A stretch of 64,000 nucleotides of DNA from DSYU01 sp963827605 (GTDB taxonomy: Bacteria; Chloroflexota; Anaerolineae; Anaerolineales; Anaerolineaceae). The notes beneath the pieces were generated by a model. The model did not search any database. It had not been told where the DNA came from and saw only the letters and a list, made by a program, of their open reading frames with translations. Below are positions 37,385 through 46,624 of the stretch, piece after piece. The stretch's first letter is position 1; every line of letters starts with the position of its first letter. The DNA lies in assembly GCA_963827605.1 (NCBI GenBank), contig CAWHBK010000001.1, forward strand, positions 1-64,000, in the 5' to 3' direction. Both the position numbers and the translations under genes were made by a program.

Positions 37385-38164
37385 ATGAACACCCTTTCGT
37401 TAAAAACCCCACTGAATATTGCTGGCGATCCCGCAGCATTGAACATAGATCAACCAGACCGGGCCGCTTTGCGACACCTCGGTTTCTGGTCAGCACTTGC
37501 TACCTCGCTTTTCGGTTTTGGGTATGGCCTGGCGGTCGTCCTCATGGTCATTTCAAACCTGTCTTCGGGAGAAGCAGCAGCCGGCTGGCAGGGCATCGAA
37601 GCATACCAGGCCGCATTCCGGCCCATACTGCTGCTGCCTATCATTCCTTCGCTGCTGCTCGCCCCAGCCTTCGCCGCTCTAATGGTCTGTGTGCATTACT
37701 ACGCAACCCCGGCGAAGCGCATCTGGAGTCACATCGCCTTAGTATACACGGTCATCTATGCCGTTATGGCCTTTATCAACTACGCCATTCAACTGGTATC
37801 CGCTCAGCGCGCCCTGATCAATGGTGAAACGGACGGCTTATCCATGCTGGTGCATGGCAACCCACACGCGATCTTCTGGTCACTTGTTTCCTGCTATGTC
37901 TTTATGAACCTGGCCATGTTGTTCGCTGCGCCTGTTTTTTCCGGTGGACGGCTGGAACGTTGGATTCGCCGGCTCTTTCTATTCAACGGACTCTCGGTGA
38001 TCCTCACCATCGTCAGCATCCTGGTAGATAACCCGTATGTATTCATGCTGGACAGTCTGGTGATATGGTGTCCGTTCTTCACGGCTGCAACCGCTCTGCT
38101 GGTCGTGCTGTTCAGCCGCCTGGACGGAAAGGGAATGGCAAATCATGAGGGAAAGGCTTCGTAA
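37385..38164 (+). CDS. polytopic membrane protein, 259 aa
   Basis: About six or seven helices follow a polar N terminus of about 28 residues: near 33-57, 78-103, 114-137, 160-184, 198-213 and 222-245 (for example PILLLPIIPSLLLAPAFAAL and FNGLSVILTIVSILVDNPYV). No conserved charged or catalytic motif stands out and no family is recognised. TTTGGAGAACTCAA gives a clear ribosome site. It follows the small family gene at 37011 and probably shares its TTAACG promoter. Confidence 0.8.
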   Translation: MNTLSLKTPLNIAGDPAALNIDQPDRAALRHLGFWSALATSLFGFGYGLAVVLMVISNLSSGEAAAGWQGIEAYQAAFRPILLLPIIPSLLLAPAFAALMVCVHYYATPAKRIWSHIALVYTVIYAVMAFINYAIQLVSAQRALINGETDGLSMLVHGNPHAIFWSLVSCYVFMNLAMLFAAPVFSGGRLERWIRRLFLFNGLSVILTIVSILVDNPYVFMLDSLVIWCPFFTAATALLVVLFSRLDGKGMANHEGKAS

Positions 38165-38169
38165 AGGGT

Positions 38170-38547
38170 TGTGTGATCACGCAGCTGATCCTTTTGGTTA
38201 TATTGGCGCTGGTGTGGGGATCGGCTGGTCGGTAATATCCAAAGAGCACCAGTAGGCAGCAAGTCTTCCACTGAATTCCGTTGATTTCAATGCACTGAGT
38301 GACGGCAAGTATCATGGCAAGTATGCGGGGCAGCATGTACGGGTGGCGGGTCCAGGAATGTGACGGGAAAGTGACCATTATTCAACTCGTGAGCACAATC
38401 GATCCGGCTGCCGAAAATATGGATTACGAAACGCTTAACAACCGGGGCGTCCAGGCCCAGTCGCTCCAGGTAGACACCATCAGCAGCGCAACCCTCACCT
38501 CAAAGGCTTATCTTAAAGCGGTAGAAAACGCGCTGATCCAAGCGTAG
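38170..38547 (+). pseudogene. FMN-binding domain protein remnant
   Basis: Two frames join: DFNALSDGKYHGKYAGQHVR (about 38285-38345) and DGKVTIIQLVSTIDPAAENM, ending VQAQSLQVDTISSATLTSKA then YLKAVENAL. These are the start, the ALDxISxATxTS flavin-attachment-type motif and the end of the FMN-binding domain (as in NosR/RnfG). The Thr in SSATLTS is the position used for covalent FMN in related proteins. A hydrophobic start lies near 38170-38230 but contains stops. The gene is broken near 38345. Confidence 0.68.
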
Positions 38548-38724
38548 CATGAATAGAGGTTGGGTTTTCGTTCAAAGGAGAAGTTTGCTATGATCCCGAA
38601 AGAGGTCGTGAAACGAAAGGCGAAAAGCAAGGAAGTGTGATAGATCGCGCTGCTGATTATACTGTTTGGCCGATAAATAACAACATTTCAATGTATTTAA
38701 AATTCAAGTAAAAAGGAGAACATC

Positions 38725-39582
38725 ATGATAAAAATAAAGGCTTCCCTCAAGAGGCACCTGCTGCCGATCTATTTTGCCCTAACGTTCGCTATCTCCTGGG
38801 GCAGCATCCTCGTGCTGATCGGTACTGGTGGAATCCTAGGCACCAAGGAGATATCTGAAGGTCTGTTACCGTTCGTATACCTGGCTACCCTCCTCGGCCC
38901 CAGTGTAGCAGGCATCCTGTTGACTGGCCTTGTCTATGGAAGGGCAGGCTTTCGTGAGTTACTATCTCGGTTGCTCAGGTGGCGGGTCGGTTTCCGCTGG
39001 TACGTGATAGCGCTCCTAACCTTCCCACTCGTGATGACTGCAATACTCTTTCCGCTTTCGCTAACCTCCCCGGTATTTCTCCCCGGCATATTCGCGACCG
39101 ATGACAAGGCCTTCCTTCTGATATCTGGTATTGTGGGGGGGTTGCTGGTCGGCATCTTCGAGGAGCTAGGCTGGACGGTTCTAGCCGTGCCTCAGATGAG
39201 ACTGCGTTTCGGGGTTATGACGACTGGGCTCATCATGGGCTTCCTGTGGGGATTGTGGCATTTCCCTCTTTTCACGGGAAGCAGCAGTTCCTCCGGAACG
39301 CTACCTCGGGCTCTCTACCTATCCGTGGTCCTCTTCTCTTTCCTGCCGCCCTTCAGGATGCTCATGGTTTGGGTCTACGACCGTACCAGGAGCCTGCTCG
39401 TGATAATGCTCATGCACATGAGTCTCACCGCTAGTGTTCTGATTCTCCAGCCCATGACGACAGGGGTGCATGTTGTGATCTATGATCTCATATTGGCCGC
39501 TGCGCTATGGGTTTTCGTTGCCGTGGTTGCGGTAACCAACGGCGCGCAGCTTGAAAGGGGTAGAGTCAGTCAAACTCGCTAG
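38725..39582 (+). CDS. CPBP family intramembrane metalloprotease
   Basis: The 285-residue protein has about eight helices. CPBP motifs are GIFEELGWTVLAVPQM (EE pair; the usual Arg is replaced, the form found in a common subfamily), GFLWGLWHFPLF (His) and MLMHMSLTAS (late His). AAAAAGGAGAACATC gives a strong ribosome site. It lies 75 bases before a nitroreductase-like gene. The codon use and composition look slightly more GC-rich and less Gln/Asn-rich than neighbouring genes, but this is only an impression. A processing or resistance role is known for some relatives; the substrate here is unknown. Confidence 0.88.
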   Translation: MIKIKASLKRHLLPIYFALTFAISWGSILVLIGTGGILGTKEISEGLLPFVYLATLLGPSVAGILLTGLVYGRAGFRELLSRLLRWRVGFRWYVIALLTFPLVMTAILFPLSLTSPVFLPGIFATDDKAFLLISGIVGGLLVGIFEELGWTVLAVPQMRLRFGVMTTGLIMGFLWGLWHFPLFTGSSSSSGTLPRALYLSVVLFSFLPPFRMLMVWVYDRTRSLLVIMLMHMSLTASVLILQPMTTGVHVVIYDLILAAALWVFVAVVAVTNGAQLERGRVSQTR

Positions 39583-39661
39583 AATTACGGCCTAACACAG
39601 CATGCACTCGACTGGTGGAATTCGACTAGTTATAAAGAGGCTATTCTTCACTGAGGAGATA

Positions 39662-40210
39662 ATGATGCTTCCCTCGTTTTTACGCAAAATTTTTTGGATA
39701 CTTAATAAATTTTTTATGGTGCCTATCTTCCGTCTAGGGATTGGTACGTTTTTTGGAAATCCACTCTGGGGATACATGATGGTCTTGAAGACAATTGGCA
39801 GGAAATCTGGCAAGACCCGCTACTCGCCAGTCAATTATGCAATCCTGAATGGTAATATTTATTGCATAGCAGGCTGGGGACAGATTGCTGATTGGTATCG
39901 AAACTTGATTTCAAGCCCCCAGATTGAGATGATCCTCCCTGGTAGAGCACTGGCAGGGGTGGCGGAGGAAGTCACCGTATCGACAGAACGAATAACAGCG
40001 CTGCGAAAGGTACTTAAAGCAGGTGGTTTTGCGGGATTTATGATGGGCGTAAATCCATACACAGTCTCCGATGAGAAGCTGGCAGAAAAAACCAAAGGCG
40101 TTCCCCTGATCCGAATCAGGCCGTGTGGAATCGGTAGTGGAGCGAGTGATCCAGGAGGCTGGTTATGGATACCCGTCGTGATATTAATGGTCCTGTTGGC
40201 CCTGAAGTGA
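39662..40210 (+). CDS. deazaflavin (F420)-dependent nitroreductase family protein
   Basis: The protein has about 182 residues. MMVLKTIGRKSGKTRYSPVN is the Ddn-type signature for F420 phosphate contact, followed by NGNIYCIAGWGQIADWYRNL, typical of the split-barrel family. A hydrophobic C-terminal tail (WLWIPVVILMVLLALK) is unusual and suggests a membrane anchor. GAGGAGATA precedes the start; ATG 39662 and 39665 are equally possible. Family members reduce nitro compounds, quinones or enones with F420H2. The gap to 40443 holds nothing recognised. Confidence 0.82.
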   Translation: MMLPSFLRKIFWILNKFFMVPIFRLGIGTFFGNPLWGYMMVLKTIGRKSGKTRYSPVNYAILNGNIYCIAGWGQIADWYRNLISSPQIEMILPGRALAGVAEEVTVSTERITALRKVLKAGGFAGFMMGVNPYTVSDEKLAEKTKGVPLIRIRPCGIGSGASDPGGWLWIPVVILMVLLALK

Positions 40211-40443
40211 CACGTGGGTTGACAGTCTGAACAAGGTGTAATGCGGGCGGAGGCGTTGCGTGTCGTTTGAATGCGTGATCAGGATCAAAATGTACAAAAA
40301 AGGGTATTATCCAGGACCGCTTTATAAAGGGAATTTTGTGTGATCAAAACGGGCAAGTAAAACTCCAGGATAATTTAAATGGGGCATATCTCCACTACCA
40401 CTATAATAGAAATATCTCTACCGCATACTAGGAGCGATACAGT

Positions 40444-41316
40444 ATGGACGAATTCATCTCCACCTTTAAAACCCGCGCGGGTGAAGCGCGCAGCCTGGCA
40501 GCCTATACCGCGGCGCTGTCCGGCTGGCCGGTGCCTTATCAGGAAATCGACTTGCCTACCGTCTTCGGCCGTACCCATATCATTGCCAGCGGGCCGGTGG
40601 ATGCGCCTGCTCTGGTGCTTCTGCACGGGCAAGAGTCGTCCGCTACCAGTTGGCTGTACAACATCGCCGGCCTGAGTGCAGCCCACCGCGTGTATGCCAT
40701 CGATACCCTTGGCGACCTGGGTTGCAGCCAGACGATCCGCCTGCCCGCCTCCCGCGCCGATTACGCCGCCTGGCTGCTGGAGGTGCTGGAAGGGTTAAGG
40801 ATTGAAAATGTTCCTCTGGCGGGCCTGTCGTATGGCGGGTTCCTGGCGCTCAACTTTTGCCTGGCCCACCCCGCGCGCGTGGAACGCCTGGTTCTGCTCG
40901 CCCCTGGCTGCCCGAACCTGGGCGCGCCTACTTTCTGGTGGGCCTATTATGGCATGCCGATGATGCTGTTCCCCTCCCCCTTCACCGTGCGACGCTTTAT
41001 CTCCGGCGCGTCAACCAGAGGCTATTCCCCCGCTGACCCGCTTCATGCGCAGATGGTGGTGGGCGTACCGGAAATGCGCGCCCCGATGCACTTGCCGCCT
41101 TCCTTCCGGGATGCCGAGCTGGGAGCCCTGCGCCTGCCGGTGCTGCTCTTGCTCGGCGAGCGGGAAATCATGTACGCGCCCCAGGCAGCCCTGCAACGCG
41201 CCAGGCAGATCATCCCGGGCATCCAGACCGAGATCGTCCCGAACGCCGGCCATATGCTCAACGGCGACCAGCCCGAAATCGTCAACCGGCGCATCCTGCA
41301 ATTCTTATCGATGTAG
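40444..41316 (+). CDS. alpha/beta hydrolase
   Basis: The 290-residue protein has the usual fold landmarks: HGQESSATSW (oxyanion loop), nucleophile elbow AGLSYGG with S129, LLGEREIMY supplying the acid region, and PNAGHMLNGDQP with H270. It lacks a signal peptide, so it should be cytoplasmic. TAGGAGCGATACAGT precedes the ATG. GC content is visibly higher than in the neighbouring 39.6-40.4 kb stretch. The substrate cannot be inferred. A hairpin terminator follows at 41341-41377. Confidence 0.9.
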   Translation: MDEFISTFKTRAGEARSLAAYTAALSGWPVPYQEIDLPTVFGRTHIIASGPVDAPALVLLHGQESSATSWLYNIAGLSAAHRVYAIDTLGDLGCSQTIRLPASRADYAAWLLEVLEGLRIENVPLAGLSYGGFLALNFCLAHPARVERLVLLAPGCPNLGAPTFWWAYYGMPMMLFPSPFTVRRFISGASTRGYSPADPLHAQMVVGVPEMRAPMHLPPSFRDAELGALRLPVLLLLGEREIMYAPQAALQRARQIIPGIQTEIVPNAGHMLNGDQPEIVNRRILQFLSM

Positions 41317-41340
41317 AAAGATGAAACCGTTAAAAACACA

Positions 41341-41377
41341 TTGTGATCGCCAATCACCAAAGGTCTGGCGATCACAA
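41341..41377. terminator. 12-bp hairpin between convergent genes
   Basis: TTGTGATCGCCA (41341-41352) and TGGCGATCACAA (41366-41377) are exact complements with a 13-base loop. It sits between the rightward hydrolase and the leftward lipoprotein and can end both transcripts. Confidence 0.75.
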
Positions 41378-41390
41378 TCCTCTCAGGCCG

Positions 41391-41819
41391 TTATTTGTGC
41401 GGCTTAGCCTGAGCAAAGTTCATCCCTCGGATTTGGTCTTCGGGATTGAAGAAGATGCGTACATCCACCTGATCCTTCTCAAACTGGCAGGTGACATAAA
41501 CCGCCCGTAACCCCTTGACGACTTCCGTTTGGGTTTCGGTCTTCTGCTGGAAAGCGCCTACTTGGCCCGTCAGTTCTTCCCAGGATTGTTTTAGCTTGTT
41601 TTGCATGGAAGAGCCGGAAATTTCCGGATCAAACAACGTTACAGCATCGGCATACTCTCCTTTTGCCATTTGATCAACAAACGTTTCAGCAATTGGTTTG
41701 ATTTCGTCGAAAGAGGCCGGTGGAAGGGTCGCTGCAGGTGCATCCTTTTTTGAGGTGCATCCAGAGAATAGGCCTAATATGGCCAGAATACAGATCATTC
41801 CAAAGAAATAGGTTTTCAT
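41391..41819 (-). CDS. lipoprotein with DUF3887-like domain
   Basis: The start at 41819 has AAGGATG upstream. A short leader (MKTYFFGMICILAILGLFSG) ends in the lipobox FSGC. The mature 120-residue part reads IKPIAETFVDQMAKGEYADA and SWEELTGQVGAF, with QVDVRIFFNPEDQIRGMNFA near its end. This is the DUF3887 pattern, often found next to surface hydrolases. It lies downstream of the Ig-like gene in the same direction and may share its TTAACG promoter. Confidence 0.8.
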   Translation of the reverse strand: MKTYFFGMICILAILGLFSGCTSKKDAPAATLPPASFDEIKPIAETFVDQMAKGEYADAVTLFDPEISGSSMQNKLKQSWEELTGQVGAFQQKTETQTEVVKGLRAVYVTCQFEKDQVDVRIFFNPEDQIRGMNFAQAKPHK

Positions 41820-41951
41820 GGTTACATCCTTATCTCGAATTGTCATACTTTGATCAACATTATTGGGGTGGTTCAAAACGAGAATTTTCGACCTGATGAT
41901 GAACGTTTCGCGGATCATCCCCAGGTTTAACTACCAGCGGAGGCGATGAGG

Positions 41952-42441
41952 TTATTTCAGCATGCATTTTCGATCCCCGGGAAAAACCCCCAGCCGGATC
42001 AAAATGGACGCCAACGCTACGAGACTGAGCGGGATCAAGATGTAAGCCAGATCCCGATAAGCTTCCGTTTGGCTTAGGAAACAGGAAGCGTAGAACGTTT
42101 GAACTTACGAGCGCACCGCTTTCTGTTTGCCCTTGTGCAGAGAGCTCATGCCAGCCTGCGGAAAATTCATTGGTATGAAAGCTGTGTTTGAAGGGTGAGG
42201 TCTGAACCTCTGCCATAACCTGTCCATCGATCAGGAACGTGACGGATTTTAGATCCGCCGGTCCGGAAACATTCAGGACCATCCGGGTATAAACCATGCT
42301 GCCGATCCCAAGGCCAAACATCCGTTTTGCAGAGAGCTGGAGCCCGGATTGAGCAAGGGCTGAAATGGTGGGTAGCGTCATGGTTATGAAAACGAAAAGT
42401 AAGCTGATGAACCGAAGTATCTTTTTTTGATTATTTTTCAT
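41952..42441 (-). pseudogene. secreted Ig-like domain protein with C-terminal helix, one frameshift
   Basis: A signal peptide (ILRFISLLFVFITMTLPTIS) precedes SGLQLSAKRMFGLGIGSMVY and an Ig-like module (DLKSVTFLIDGQVMAEVQTS, FHTNEFSAGWHELSAQGQTE). Near 42080 the frame changes. In the next frame the natural end reads AYRDLAYILIPLSLVALASI then LIRLGVF, a membrane helix with a basic tail, stopping at 41952. Without correction the frame continues into unrelated polar sequence. The frameshift lies at a run of three T. A TTAACG promoter lies upstream. The layout fits a wall- or membrane-tethered surface protein. Confidence 0.68.
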
Positions 42442-42472
42442 CCTTAACGATCCTTTTTATATTTCTGGTTTC

Positions 42473-42516
42473 TTTATATCTCTCAGCCGCCACAAGATCG
42501 TTAAATATTTGTCTTA
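42473..42516 (-). promoter_or_regulatory. TTAACG promoter, copy 2 (Ig-like protein)
   Basis: On the minus strand TTAACG (42504-42499) is followed, exactly 20 bases later, by TATAAA (42478-42473). The upstream unit of the direct repeat is degenerate (TAAGAC at 42516-42511). It lies 30 bases before the Ig-like gene start. Confidence 0.55.
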
Positions 42517-42596
42517 TGCCTTTAACACCATTTGTAACTATTAGGGGTTAGGGCACTAAACTGATTAGGATAAATTAAGCTGAGATGCTGATTGAA

Positions 42597-43285
42597 TCAA
42601 AACTCGCCAAAAACAAACCTCACCCTCGGCTCGTCTTGATACATTTCTTTGAGTTCCTGGTAGTAAGGGTCGGTGCCTTCCTTCATAATGTGGAGATATC
42701 GTGATTCAAGTGAAGGATCGTAAACTTTTAGGAACTCAAAGAAACGCTGTTTGAAGGCACTGTTGGGGTTCAATCGAAGTTTATCCAGAAAAACCGGGAT
42801 TTCCCCCGGCATAGAATCGATCATCCGTTTAACATCGGTGATTCCTGGCAGTACGGGTGTAATAAATACCTGGGTGAGGATACCCAGGCGAGTTAGTTCA
42901 TTCACTGTGGAAATATTGGGCAGCTCATGCGGATCGGTTGTTTTTTGTAAGTGTTTCAGGTTTGCCTGCCCAATGCAGAGGATAAGTTTTTCGCCAAACT
43001 GCCGAAACAGGTTCAGATCTTCAAAGAAAGCTGGCGAATTCGATTTCGTTGAAAGAATGCAAGGGATACCTCGCGCTAGCAAGACTTGTAATATTTGGCG
43101 CGTCAGGTGGTACTGATCTTCTAATGGCATGTAGGGATCACTGCGGCTTCCAACATACAGGGTTTGGCCAGGCTCCCAGTCCGCCAGTTCCTGCGTTAGA
43201 ACCTGTATAAAGTTTGTTTTGACTAAAATGTTATGGTTCCAAGTTGGATCCTCCCACTGAAAGCAGTAAGGGCAGCACAAGAGGA
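42597..43285 (-). pseudogene. radical SAM protein (SPL-like), N-terminally truncated
   Basis: The readable protein begins CCPYCFQWEDP, which carries the last two Cys of the 4Fe-4S CxxxCxxC motif. The first Cys and preceding sequence are lost, and homology stops near 43285. The rest is a normal barrel: TLYVGSRSDPYMPLEDQYHL, GIPCILSTKSNSPAFFEDLN, LTQVFITPVLPGITDVKRMI, and the end PRVRFVFGEF. The full family has about 270-300 residues. Without three Cys it could not bind the cluster. A functional gene would need an upstream start not present here. Confidence 0.7.
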
Positions 43286-43373
43286 ACCATTGTTCCGCAG
43301 CTTCTTATGGGGGCATTTACGGATCGCTGGCTGGAAAAATGGATGGATCTGGCTGTTTCAGGCTGTATAGTTC

Positions 43374-43667
43374 GTGCTAGCCCACTTCTATTACCTGCGC
43401 ACCGAATCATTCGCTTTGTATTTTGCTCGATTGATGATCCCGGCCCTGCTGGTGGGTCTGATCGCCTGGCGCGCCCGCTCGATCACGGCCAGCATGGTCA
43501 CTCATGGCTTTATAAATGGGACCGGTGACCTGCTCACACATTTTGGCCCGCTTCCCGATGCGCTATCCACTGCCTAGATCGTTGCAGGTATCATCGCCAT
43601 AGCATTAATCCTGGCAATTGGGTTTGAAATCTATCAACGCAGGCAGATCTCCATCGTCGCCCGATGA
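43374..43667 (+). pseudogene. CPBP protease C-terminal remnant with in-frame stop
   Basis: The frame reads AHFYYLRTESFALYFARLMI, then GLIAWRARSITASMVTHGFI and NGTGD, the last CPBP motif. A TAG at 43575-43577 is followed in the same frame by IVAGIIAIALILAIGFEIYQ, the usual last helix, and a stop at 43665. The EExxxR motif is absent. It is a decayed third CPBP copy. Confidence 0.62.
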
Positions 43668-43760
43668 TGGCTGTGTTATCCGTCGAAGGATGGATGTTGC
43701 CATTCCTGTTTAAGCTAGTTTTTTCCTGAGGATGATTCCGGCTATTGCTATTGTGAGGCT

Positions 43761-43925
43761 CTACAGAGCTTGCCTTCCAATCATTACCAGCGCACTCTCT
43801 TGCATCAAACGATCGATTGACCAGCCGGTCTTTTCAGGCCCAAAGTTCCTGGCTTCCACAATGTTTTCGCGCAAGCCAGTTGCGTGTTTTTCAAACGCGA
43901 AAAAGAGCTGCTCAACAGTTGATAG
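43761..43925 (-). pseudogene. C-terminal fragment of an unknown protein
   Basis: The minus strand is open for about 54 residues: STVEQLFFAFEKHATGLREN, then FGPEKTGWSIDRLMQESALV, ending GRQAL at a TAG (43761-43763). The composition looks protein-like and no start codon lies upstream. I do not recognise the family. It is reported with low confidence as a gene remnant. Confidence 0.3.
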
Positions 43926-43952
43926 AACAATCTAATGGCTGAGGAGATAAAG

Positions 43953-44876
43953 ATGGATAATCGTTCACTATCACAATTAGACAAGTATATGGGATGGAAA
44001 ACCTTAGCGGGATATATTATCCTATACGCAGTTGTGATGGTGGCGTATACGATTTGGGTAGTGGGCATTCGCTTTGTCAGTCTTCAAATCGGCATACCCC
44101 AGTCAATTAGCACAACACTCAACCGTTTGGGCGGCATTTCCATTTCCATACGAGCATCTGCACTCGCCAGCACCTTAATTCTCAAGAATCATTTTGATAC
44201 CCTGTCATTGCATAAGAACCCAGGCTGGTGGAGAGACTTTCTCTTTGGGTCTTTGCTAGCTACCAGCGCGATGCTGGCTCTCTTTGCTGTATTCACTGGA
44301 AGCAGTTGGTTAACTATACAAAATTGGCGCTGGCAAACCGTTCCATTCATTACTTGGGTTGGCATTTTGTGGAATTCAATTCTCATTAACGCCTATGCTT
44401 CAGTTGGTGAAGAGGTAATTTTTCGGGGTTACCTGTTGAGCGGTCTCAAAGAAGCCTGGGGTAAAACGGTTGGTCTGGCAGTGATGTCGGTGATTTTTGC
44501 TGCCATGCATCTGGTGGTTCATACCGCAGAGCAGACCTCTGTTCCACTTTTTATTCTATCTCTCGTAGGTCCAGGGCTTTTGCTAGGCTGGGCGTACCTG
44601 CGCACCGGATCGCTCTGGCTGCCCATAGGCCTCCATTTCATGTGGAATCTGGTGCAGGATGATCTACTGAAATTGCCAGGTAGGACAGATCTTAACAGTC
44701 TCTTTGGATTATCAACCCAGTTACAGGGTCCCTCATGGCTCATCGGTTCCGCATTCGGAATAGAGACAGGATTACTAAGCATTTTGCCATTGGGAATATG
44801 CTTTGCCGGGGTATGGTTATGGGCCCTTCATCGAAAACTTGAACGGTTTCAGCCCTGGCGTTTGTTTGGTTCTTGA
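43953..44876 (+). CDS. CPBP family intramembrane metalloprotease
   Basis: The protein has 307 residues and about eight helices. Motif 1 is SVGEEVIFRGYLLSGLKEAW with the EE pair and Arg; motif 2 is VIFAAMHLVVH with His; motif 3 is LPIGLHFMWNLVQD. The ATG at 43953 has GAGGAGATAAAG before it and is preferred over one at 43935. It is the third full-length CPBP gene in the window besides two remnants. The following gene is a broken methyltransferase 47 bases downstream. Confidence 0.9.
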   Translation: MDNRSLSQLDKYMGWKTLAGYIILYAVVMVAYTIWVVGIRFVSLQIGIPQSISTTLNRLGGISISIRASALASTLILKNHFDTLSLHKNPGWWRDFLFGSLLATSAMLALFAVFTGSSWLTIQNWRWQTVPFITWVGILWNSILINAYASVGEEVIFRGYLLSGLKEAWGKTVGLAVMSVIFAAMHLVVHTAEQTSVPLFILSLVGPGLLLGWAYLRTGSLWLPIGLHFMWNLVQDDLLKLPGRTDLNSLFGLSTQLQGPSWLIGSAFGIETGLLSILPLGICFAGVWLWALHRKLERFQPWRLFGS

Positions 44877-44923
44877 ATTATTGGAATCTGCTCGATTTTC
44901 GTTATTAAAAAGGAGAATTTCGA

Positions 44924-45256
44924 ATGAAAAAGCTGATCTATCCTGCACCTGTTTATATGTTTTTGGATTATATCTACGATGAACAAACAGCAAATCCGGC
45001 CCTTAGGAATAATATCCTTGATTGTGGCGCCGGCGGAAAACAACCACCGCTTGGTTTATTTGCTGAACATGGTTTTGAAACCTGGGGAATTGATGTATCT
45101 GATAAGTAGTTAGTAAGAGCTCAGGCTTTTGCTGAAGAAAATGGTGCGAATCTAAAACTTCAAAAAGGGGATATGCGGAGTATTCCATTCGAGGATGAAA
45201 AATTTGACTTCGTTTATGAGTTTTACTCGATTTGTCATCTTTCAAAAGTCGATACC
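44924..45256 (+). pseudogene. class I SAM methyltransferase, amber stop and truncation
   Basis: The frame reads NNILDCGAGGKQPPLGLFAE (motif I) and FETWGIDVSDK, meets TAG at 45107-45109, then continues in the same frame as LVRAQAFAEENGANLKLQKG, DMRSIPFEDEKFDFVYEFYS. The stop replaces what is probably Gln (CAG). Homology ends near 45256, before the C-terminal half, at an 18-bp hairpin. AAAAAGGAGAATTTCGA is a good ribosome site. It is not functional as read. Confidence 0.7.
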
Positions 45257-45277
45257 TCCCTTTTAATTGTGTTTAAT

Positions 45278-45321
45278 ATTTTCTGTAAATTGTGGGAGGT
45301 GCTCCACAATTTACAGAAAAT
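45278..45321. terminator. 18-bp perfect hairpin
   Basis: Bases 45278-45295 (ATTTTCTGTAAATTGTGG) and 45304-45321 are exact complements with an eight-base loop. A second, imperfect inverted repeat with a T-run (about 45323-45360) follows and overlaps the lipoprotein stop. They lie between convergent genes. The size suggests a terminator or a small mobile hairpin that cut the methyltransferase. Confidence 0.65.
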
Positions 45322-45334
45322 AAAACGCCTTGTC

Positions 45335-46006
45335 TCATGGCTGAGCAGAACAAGACGCTTTTATCATCTTCGCTAGCTCGGCTGAGACCTGCCATTCTGC
45401 CAGATCGGCAAGATCATATTCTTCTACAACCGCTTCAAATGCATTCAAAAACCGCAATGTACATGGGATCGATCCATCGGTTTCAAGAAGTGCAAACATA
45501 GAATCCGAAGGGGAATCCCGGAGGATTTGTTCTTCCCCGTTGTCAAGTTCGATCGTAGCAATCGTTTGATCGAGAATCTTGCCAAAGACGATGAGTGGCG
45601 CGGTTGGATCTCCAGCCTGTCTTTTCGGATCTTGATCGTTGGTCTGCACCTGCCCAACAAGAAAGATCAATTTTGAGCCCAGGTCTGGGGTAAAAGACCC
45701 GAACTTACCACTGCGAGTCCACCAGCGTCCATCCCGGTGATCGACATATGAAAATCCAAGTTGAAACGAGGGATTCTCTGGGTCGCCAGGAATGATATCC
45801 GGCCGAGGGTTGTGATATAGCACAATTACGCCTTCGTTCAGCTTGCGTTCTCCCGCAACCTGGAAATCTAGTGACGAAAAGGTTTTCCGCACGGCATCCG
45901 CCGGCGTGATTCCACCGGGGATCAAACTGCAGGCGGAAAGGAAAATCATGAGACATACGGTATGAAAAATAAACCGGTAATTCTTGGCAATTTGAAACTT
46001 TATCAT
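45335..46006 (-). CDS. lipoprotein of unknown function, 223 aa
   Basis: A leader (RFIFHTVCLMIFLSAC) ends in the lipobox LSAC. The mature part reads AVRKTFSSLDFQVAGERKLN, FQLGFSYVDHRDGRWWTRSG and APLIVFGKILDQTIATIELD, ending in polar helix. No family is recognised. It has no cysteine other than the lipid-attached one and one near the C terminus. It lies about 75 bases downstream of the hydrolase-like gene in the same direction. Confidence 0.78.
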   Translation of the reverse strand: MIKFQIAKNYRFIFHTVCLMIFLSACSLIPGGITPADAVRKTFSSLDFQVAGERKLNEGVIVLYHNPRPDIIPGDPENPSFQLGFSYVDHRDGRWWTRSGKFGSFTPDLGSKLIFLVGQVQTNDQDPKRQAGDPTAPLIVFGKILDQTIATIELDNGEEQILRDSPSDSMFALLETDGSIPCTLRFLNAFEAVVEEYDLADLAEWQVSAELAKMIKASCSAQP

Positions 46007-46081
46007 CTATTTTCCTATTTATTCAAAAATCAAATTGTTTCATGGGAGTTTGATCTCCGTGGGTAAAATCCTTTGACCACC

Positions 46082-46586
46082 TCACTCTTTCACATAAAAG
46101 ACGTGGTCACACACCTCATGGCCCTCCATAAGTGTCTGAGTTCCTGCACAAACCCAGGCGAGGATTAAAAGACCTGACCCACGGCTCATCTCCGGCACAA
46201 AAGACCATTCCCAACGCTGGCTCTCCCAGCTCTCGTAATATCTCCGCGAACAGACACCGGGTGTAGCGATAGCCCACCTTAGAGCTTGTATCGACCACCC
46301 GTTGCCATTGATGTGACCCGACATCAAAGTGGTCAATCATCGTGCACAACGCCTTTAGGTCCGTCTCGGGATCCCCAACATCATCACGTGGGGGAAAATT
46401 CTGGTCTTTCACCATTTGGAGTAAGACATCGCGTACTTCAGGCCCAAAATGATTCTCCATCGCATGCAATACCTCGACAGCCAGGGCAAGAGATGCCTTC
46501 ATCTTCCGCTTAATGAGATCTTGTATTGCCTTCTCGTTCTCCGAACTGACCGGTTCGGGAAGAATTTCGTTCAAACGACCTTCCAT
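46082..46586 (-). pseudogene. L-2-amino-thiazoline-4-carboxylate hydrolase-like protein, frameshift near C terminus
   Basis: The protein reads DVGSHQWQRVVDTSSKVGYR, YTRCLFAEILRELGEPALGM and VFCAGDEPWVRSFNPRLGLC. The pattern CxxAExxRELGEPxLGxxxCxxDxP, then FNP and a late TxTLMEG, marks the ATC hydrolase family, whose Cys is catalytic. Near 46140 the frame shifts; the next frame supplies TQTLMEGHEVCDHVFYVKE and the stop at 46082. Corrected length is about 167 residues. Only the last 20 residues are affected, so this may be a sequence error. Confidence 0.72.
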
Positions 46587-46624
46587 AACGGTTTCTCCTC
46601 ATAAAAACGCGACTGATGAGATTT

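Noticed and set aside
42444..42449. TTAACG on the plus strand just before the Ig-like gene
   Set aside because: It is part of that gene's ribosome-site region on the minus strand, and no -10 lies 20 bases downstream on the plus strand.
43732..43935. Plus-strand frame of 67 codons
   Set aside because: No ribosome site and no family pattern; the opposite strand reads more like protein and is listed as a low-confidence fragment.
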